The notes below the pieces were generated by a model. It was given only the letters and a program-made list of their open reading frames with translations, ran no database searches and was not told where the DNA came from. From Adiantum capillus-veneris (taxonomy: Eukaryota > Streptophyta > Polypodiopsida > Polypodiales > Pteridaceae), in assembly GCA_014529385.2 (NCBI GenBank), contig CM043961.1, positions 17,476,978 to 17,540,977 of the forward strand: a stretch of DNA of 64,000 nucleotides, written 5' to 3'. Within the stretch, counting starts at the first letter, position 1. The number at the start of each line of letters is the position of its first letter. The position numbers and the translations under genes were made by a program. Positions 61,649 through 64,000 of this stretch are shown piece after piece.

Positions 61649-62768
61649 ATGGCAGACTAGTTTCCAGATCCCGCTTCTATGAGTGCAGGTGCATTCATGG
61701 GCTTTGTTACATGGATGACGCCTGCTCAGATGGCAGAGGCTTCTCAGTACTGGGTAGCCAGAGGCACGGGTACTACACCTCCGGGCTTCACACCCGAGGG
61801 TCCGACTCCTAGGGGGGGGACACCTATGGGGGGGGGGGGGGGATGCCTATGGGTACGACTCCTGCTTCTCCCATCATGGCCGCTTCGACACCTAGAGGTG
61901 GGGCAGAGGCGGGTACGTCCTCATCTCCGCAGCACAGGCGCACTCGCCGATCTCAGCGATCGTCAGGTGGAGGTGGTGGTTGCTGTGGAGGAGGGTCCAC
62001 AGATGCATCGATCCCTCCTCGCTCACGACCCCCGTCCTACCCAGGCACACCTCTCGACACACCTCTTGGCACACCTCGGACACCTTGGAGGGCACACGAT
62101 CCTAGTGCCTCCAAGCTCTATACTGTACGGCTAGATGGTTGTGTTGACATGGATAGAGTCGGGACTGAGATGAGACAGTGGATTCGCCAGCTCGCGGAGC
62201 TACAGTTTTCGACCAGCATTCTGACGTCTTGGGATCAGCAGGAAAAGAACAAAGTCACTTACATAGTGGAGACCATCCTGAGAGAGTACCCGCCTGCTTC
62301 GGGTTCTGATGTTGTTCCGAGGAGGTGGATCAAGGGTGTTGCACGGGACACCATGAAACATCGACGAGATGCAGCTCGGAAGGCTTTCAGGACCGGCTCG
62401 CCGAAGCCTTCGGGCATCCCACATGAGACGTGGCTGCAGATCAGGGAGGATGAGCGGACAACGGCTACGCGGTTCAGACAGTAGCGTGAGGCCGCGCAGA
62501 TACGACAGATGACCAGGGGGACATCTCATCTTGGCAGCAGAGGCTTCAACACCTTTCGCTATGAGCTTGTGAGTTTCTAATCCAATCTTAACTATGGCGT
62601 TTTTTAAAACGCGATGAATCATGTATTCTTATTACTCTGATTTTTGTATAAACGCAGAATCTTGCGATGCATCGAGCCCCAACACGTCAGGAGGAGTCAT
62701 ATGGATATCACAGAGGTATCTATGAAGTATTGAATGATCTTGATGCTTCAGGAGAGCCTGTAGACTAA
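61649..62768 (+). pseudogene. CACTA-2 TNPA-like gene
   Basis: Counterpart of 18849-20158. From ATG 61649 the fourth codon is already a stop (MAD*). The frame continues with FVTWMTPAQMAEASQYWV, then TP repeats, a frameshift in a G11 run near 61831-61841, and a Gly/Cys run (SSGGGGGCCGGG) as in CACTA-1. The basic helical domain follows (QWIRQLAELQFSTSILTSW, WIKGVARDTMKHRRDAARK). A CAG-to-TAG change lies near 62482. The intron is 62571-62657 (GT...AG) and exon 2 is 62658-62768 with stop TAA. Non-functional. Confidence 0.8.
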
Positions 62769-63616
62769 GCGGCCTTACAGTCTCGCTGATCGCTTGAGGT
62801 GAGATGTTAATATGTGCGAGTTGATTTAATTAAGTAAGTATATGTGAATTTTGTGAGTTGTCCTATGTGCAGGTTGTGACGCCTAGTCATCAGTGGACTG
62901 GATTTCATATATATGCTTTGTGAGACACAGTCACGCTTCTGTGTCTCCTTTTGTATAGACATATATATATGGTTATGATTATTGTTCAGACAGTTATTGT
63001 TTTCCTTATGGTTATGGTTATTGTCATTGTCATTGTATAGACATGGTTATTTCTCCTATTCTTGTATAGACATAGTTATGGTTCAGGTTTTGTTTATGGT
63101 TATGTTTAACTTTCTGGTTATGCTTATGGTTATTGTTAATTTTGTTTCTAGTTATGATCAAAGTGGTTATATTGATCGGTTATGGTTTTAAGTTATGGTT
63201 ATGGTTCATTATGGTTATGCTTTTAAGTTACGTTATGGTTCATTATGGTTATGCTTTTAAGTTATGGTTATGGTTCGTTATGGTCATTGGCCTTAAATCT
63301 CATGTGAGATCCTACATGGATAACATGTAGGAGGCGTATACATGATTTTTTTTTTTTGAAAAGTTTATGTAAAAACGAAGGGAACTCTGCCGAAATTTCT
63401 GCGGGAGCACGATTGATTTTGGTGCTGCTCGCTTTCTTGGGCAGAGCACAGGAAGTCTGGCTGTGGTGGCTGTGTCCATCTTTTCACTGGGCACAGGCCA
63501 GGCTACCTGCCCTTTGCCCAAGATTTTTTTTTTTTGTTATGGTCATCGATATCTGCGTCACTATTTACGTCAATATCTGCGTCGCAAATAAAGCCTTTGC
63601 ACGCAAATAGCGACAG
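62769..63616. other. CACTA-2 3' spacer with ttatgg repeats
   Basis: Segment 62970-63295 is built from variants of gttatggttat, including units of about 40 bp (ggttcattatggttatgcttttaagtta, twice). Segment 63380-63530 is GC-richer and unidentified. Subterminal-like motifs occupy 63543-63612. No gene seen. Confidence 0.6.
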
Positions 63617-64000
63617 GTTCACAGGGCTATCACTTATGCTTCTTAATTATCATTGGCTAAACTTTACAAGGTCCAACAGAATGCCAACATGAGTAAAAAG
63701 CAAGAGGGGTCGACCAAGAGAGAGAGGGGGCTAATTTTGGTAAGGCATTATCACACACACAAACTCACACAATCTCATGTGTGGAGTAAAGAAGACTATC
63801 TCCTTCTCAAGATTTAATGGAAAGCTCATCATCTACTACAAGCTTGTGAGAAGGGAGGCCTACACCAACAACTCTTGGCTTTGTGATGCAAATCCAACCA
63901 AGAGCCAAGCTCCAATGCATGCTCATCTCCTCTACCATGCTAATTACTAAGCTATTATGAGTGATTATGTGAGGAGACATACTTCCTTCTCGTAAGAATA
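63617..64000 (+). repeat. partial Ty3/gypsy LTR, gypsy-C type
   Basis: Aligns with 29577-29965 of the gypsy-C LTR, from gggctatcacttatgcttct to catacttccttctcgtaagaata, in the same orientation. It starts in mid-LTR, so the junction with CACTA-2 is a deletion or recombination point. It runs out of the window. Confidence 0.85.

Larger units (their letters stand above)
54028..63616 (+). mobile_element. CACTA-2, decayed CACTA (En/Spm) transposon, right end missing
   Basis: The left end is CACTACAACATAACATGAAG followed by many cgacgc-type subterminal motifs (54048-54235), then microsatellites, a 173-bp satellite array, a leader hairpin, TNPD-like and TNPA-like genes, and 3' spacer with subterminal-like sequence (63543-63612: atcgatatctgcgtc, gcgtcgcaaat). 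The terminal repeat complement is not found before LTR sequence starts at about 63617, so the right end is deleted or lies outside the window. The order matches CACTA-1. Confidence 0.85.

Overview
The window is nuclear DNA from a land plant with a large, repeat-filled genome. It holds plant-type CACTA (En/Spm) transposons, Ty3/gypsy LTR retrotransposons with an initiator-tRNA-Met primer site, introns of 75-100 bp, and very long (GA)n, (CT)n and (CA)n tracts. A Penelope-like retroelement (PLE) is also present. PLEs are known from conifers, lycophytes and other non-flowering plants but are rare in angiosperms, so a fern, lycophyte or gymnosperm is my best guess. The species cannot be fixed from sequence alone. 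I see no intact host gene.

Layout. 1-5000: scraps of Ty3/gypsy DNA, including a full LTR (1881-3380) and the 3' part of a minus-strand element. 5000-12100: intergenic DNA with microsatellites and a dispersed 250-bp duplication. 12574-20798: a complete CACTA element (CACTA-1) with matching ends, a TGA target duplication, a two-lesion transposase gene (TNPD-like), an intact second gene (TNPA-like) and a captured heavy-metal-domain gene fragment. It sits inside the DUF4216 exon of another CACTA element (CACTA-3, minus strand; 12116-12573 and 20799-21364). 21794-28792: a complete but defective minus-strand Ty3/gypsy element (gypsy-B) with two LTRs, primer site and polypurine tract. 28849-35260: a plus-strand relative (gypsy-C) that lost its 3' end.

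36646-44680: a minus-strand PLE. A 5'-truncated copy lies directly upstream of a longer copy, the tandem pseudo-LTR arrangement typical of the group. The pseudo-LTR of the truncated copy carries a hammerhead ribozyme whose core matches consensus. A 2.5-kb direct duplication (34150-36640 and 45034-47540) flanks the PLE pair.

47541-54020: broken gene-like sequences. These are a histone H3-fold reading frame with a C-terminal extension, an FCP1-type phosphatase remnant, a possible ubiquitin-like fragment, an unidentified frameshifted gene, and a 370-bp tandem triplication. 54028-63616: a second CACTA element (CACTA-2), decayed mostly by nonsense changes. It contains an array of 173-bp satellite units and has lost transposase introns that CACTA-1 keeps. 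The window ends in another LTR fragment (63617-64000).

How the pieces relate. CACTA TNPD is the catalytic transposase and TNPA-like proteins bind the subterminal repeats. The gypsy genes make Gag and the protease-RT-RNase H-integrase polyprotein. The PLE encodes a telomerase-related RT. All catalytic genes seen here are damaged, so this is mainly a record of nested insertions.
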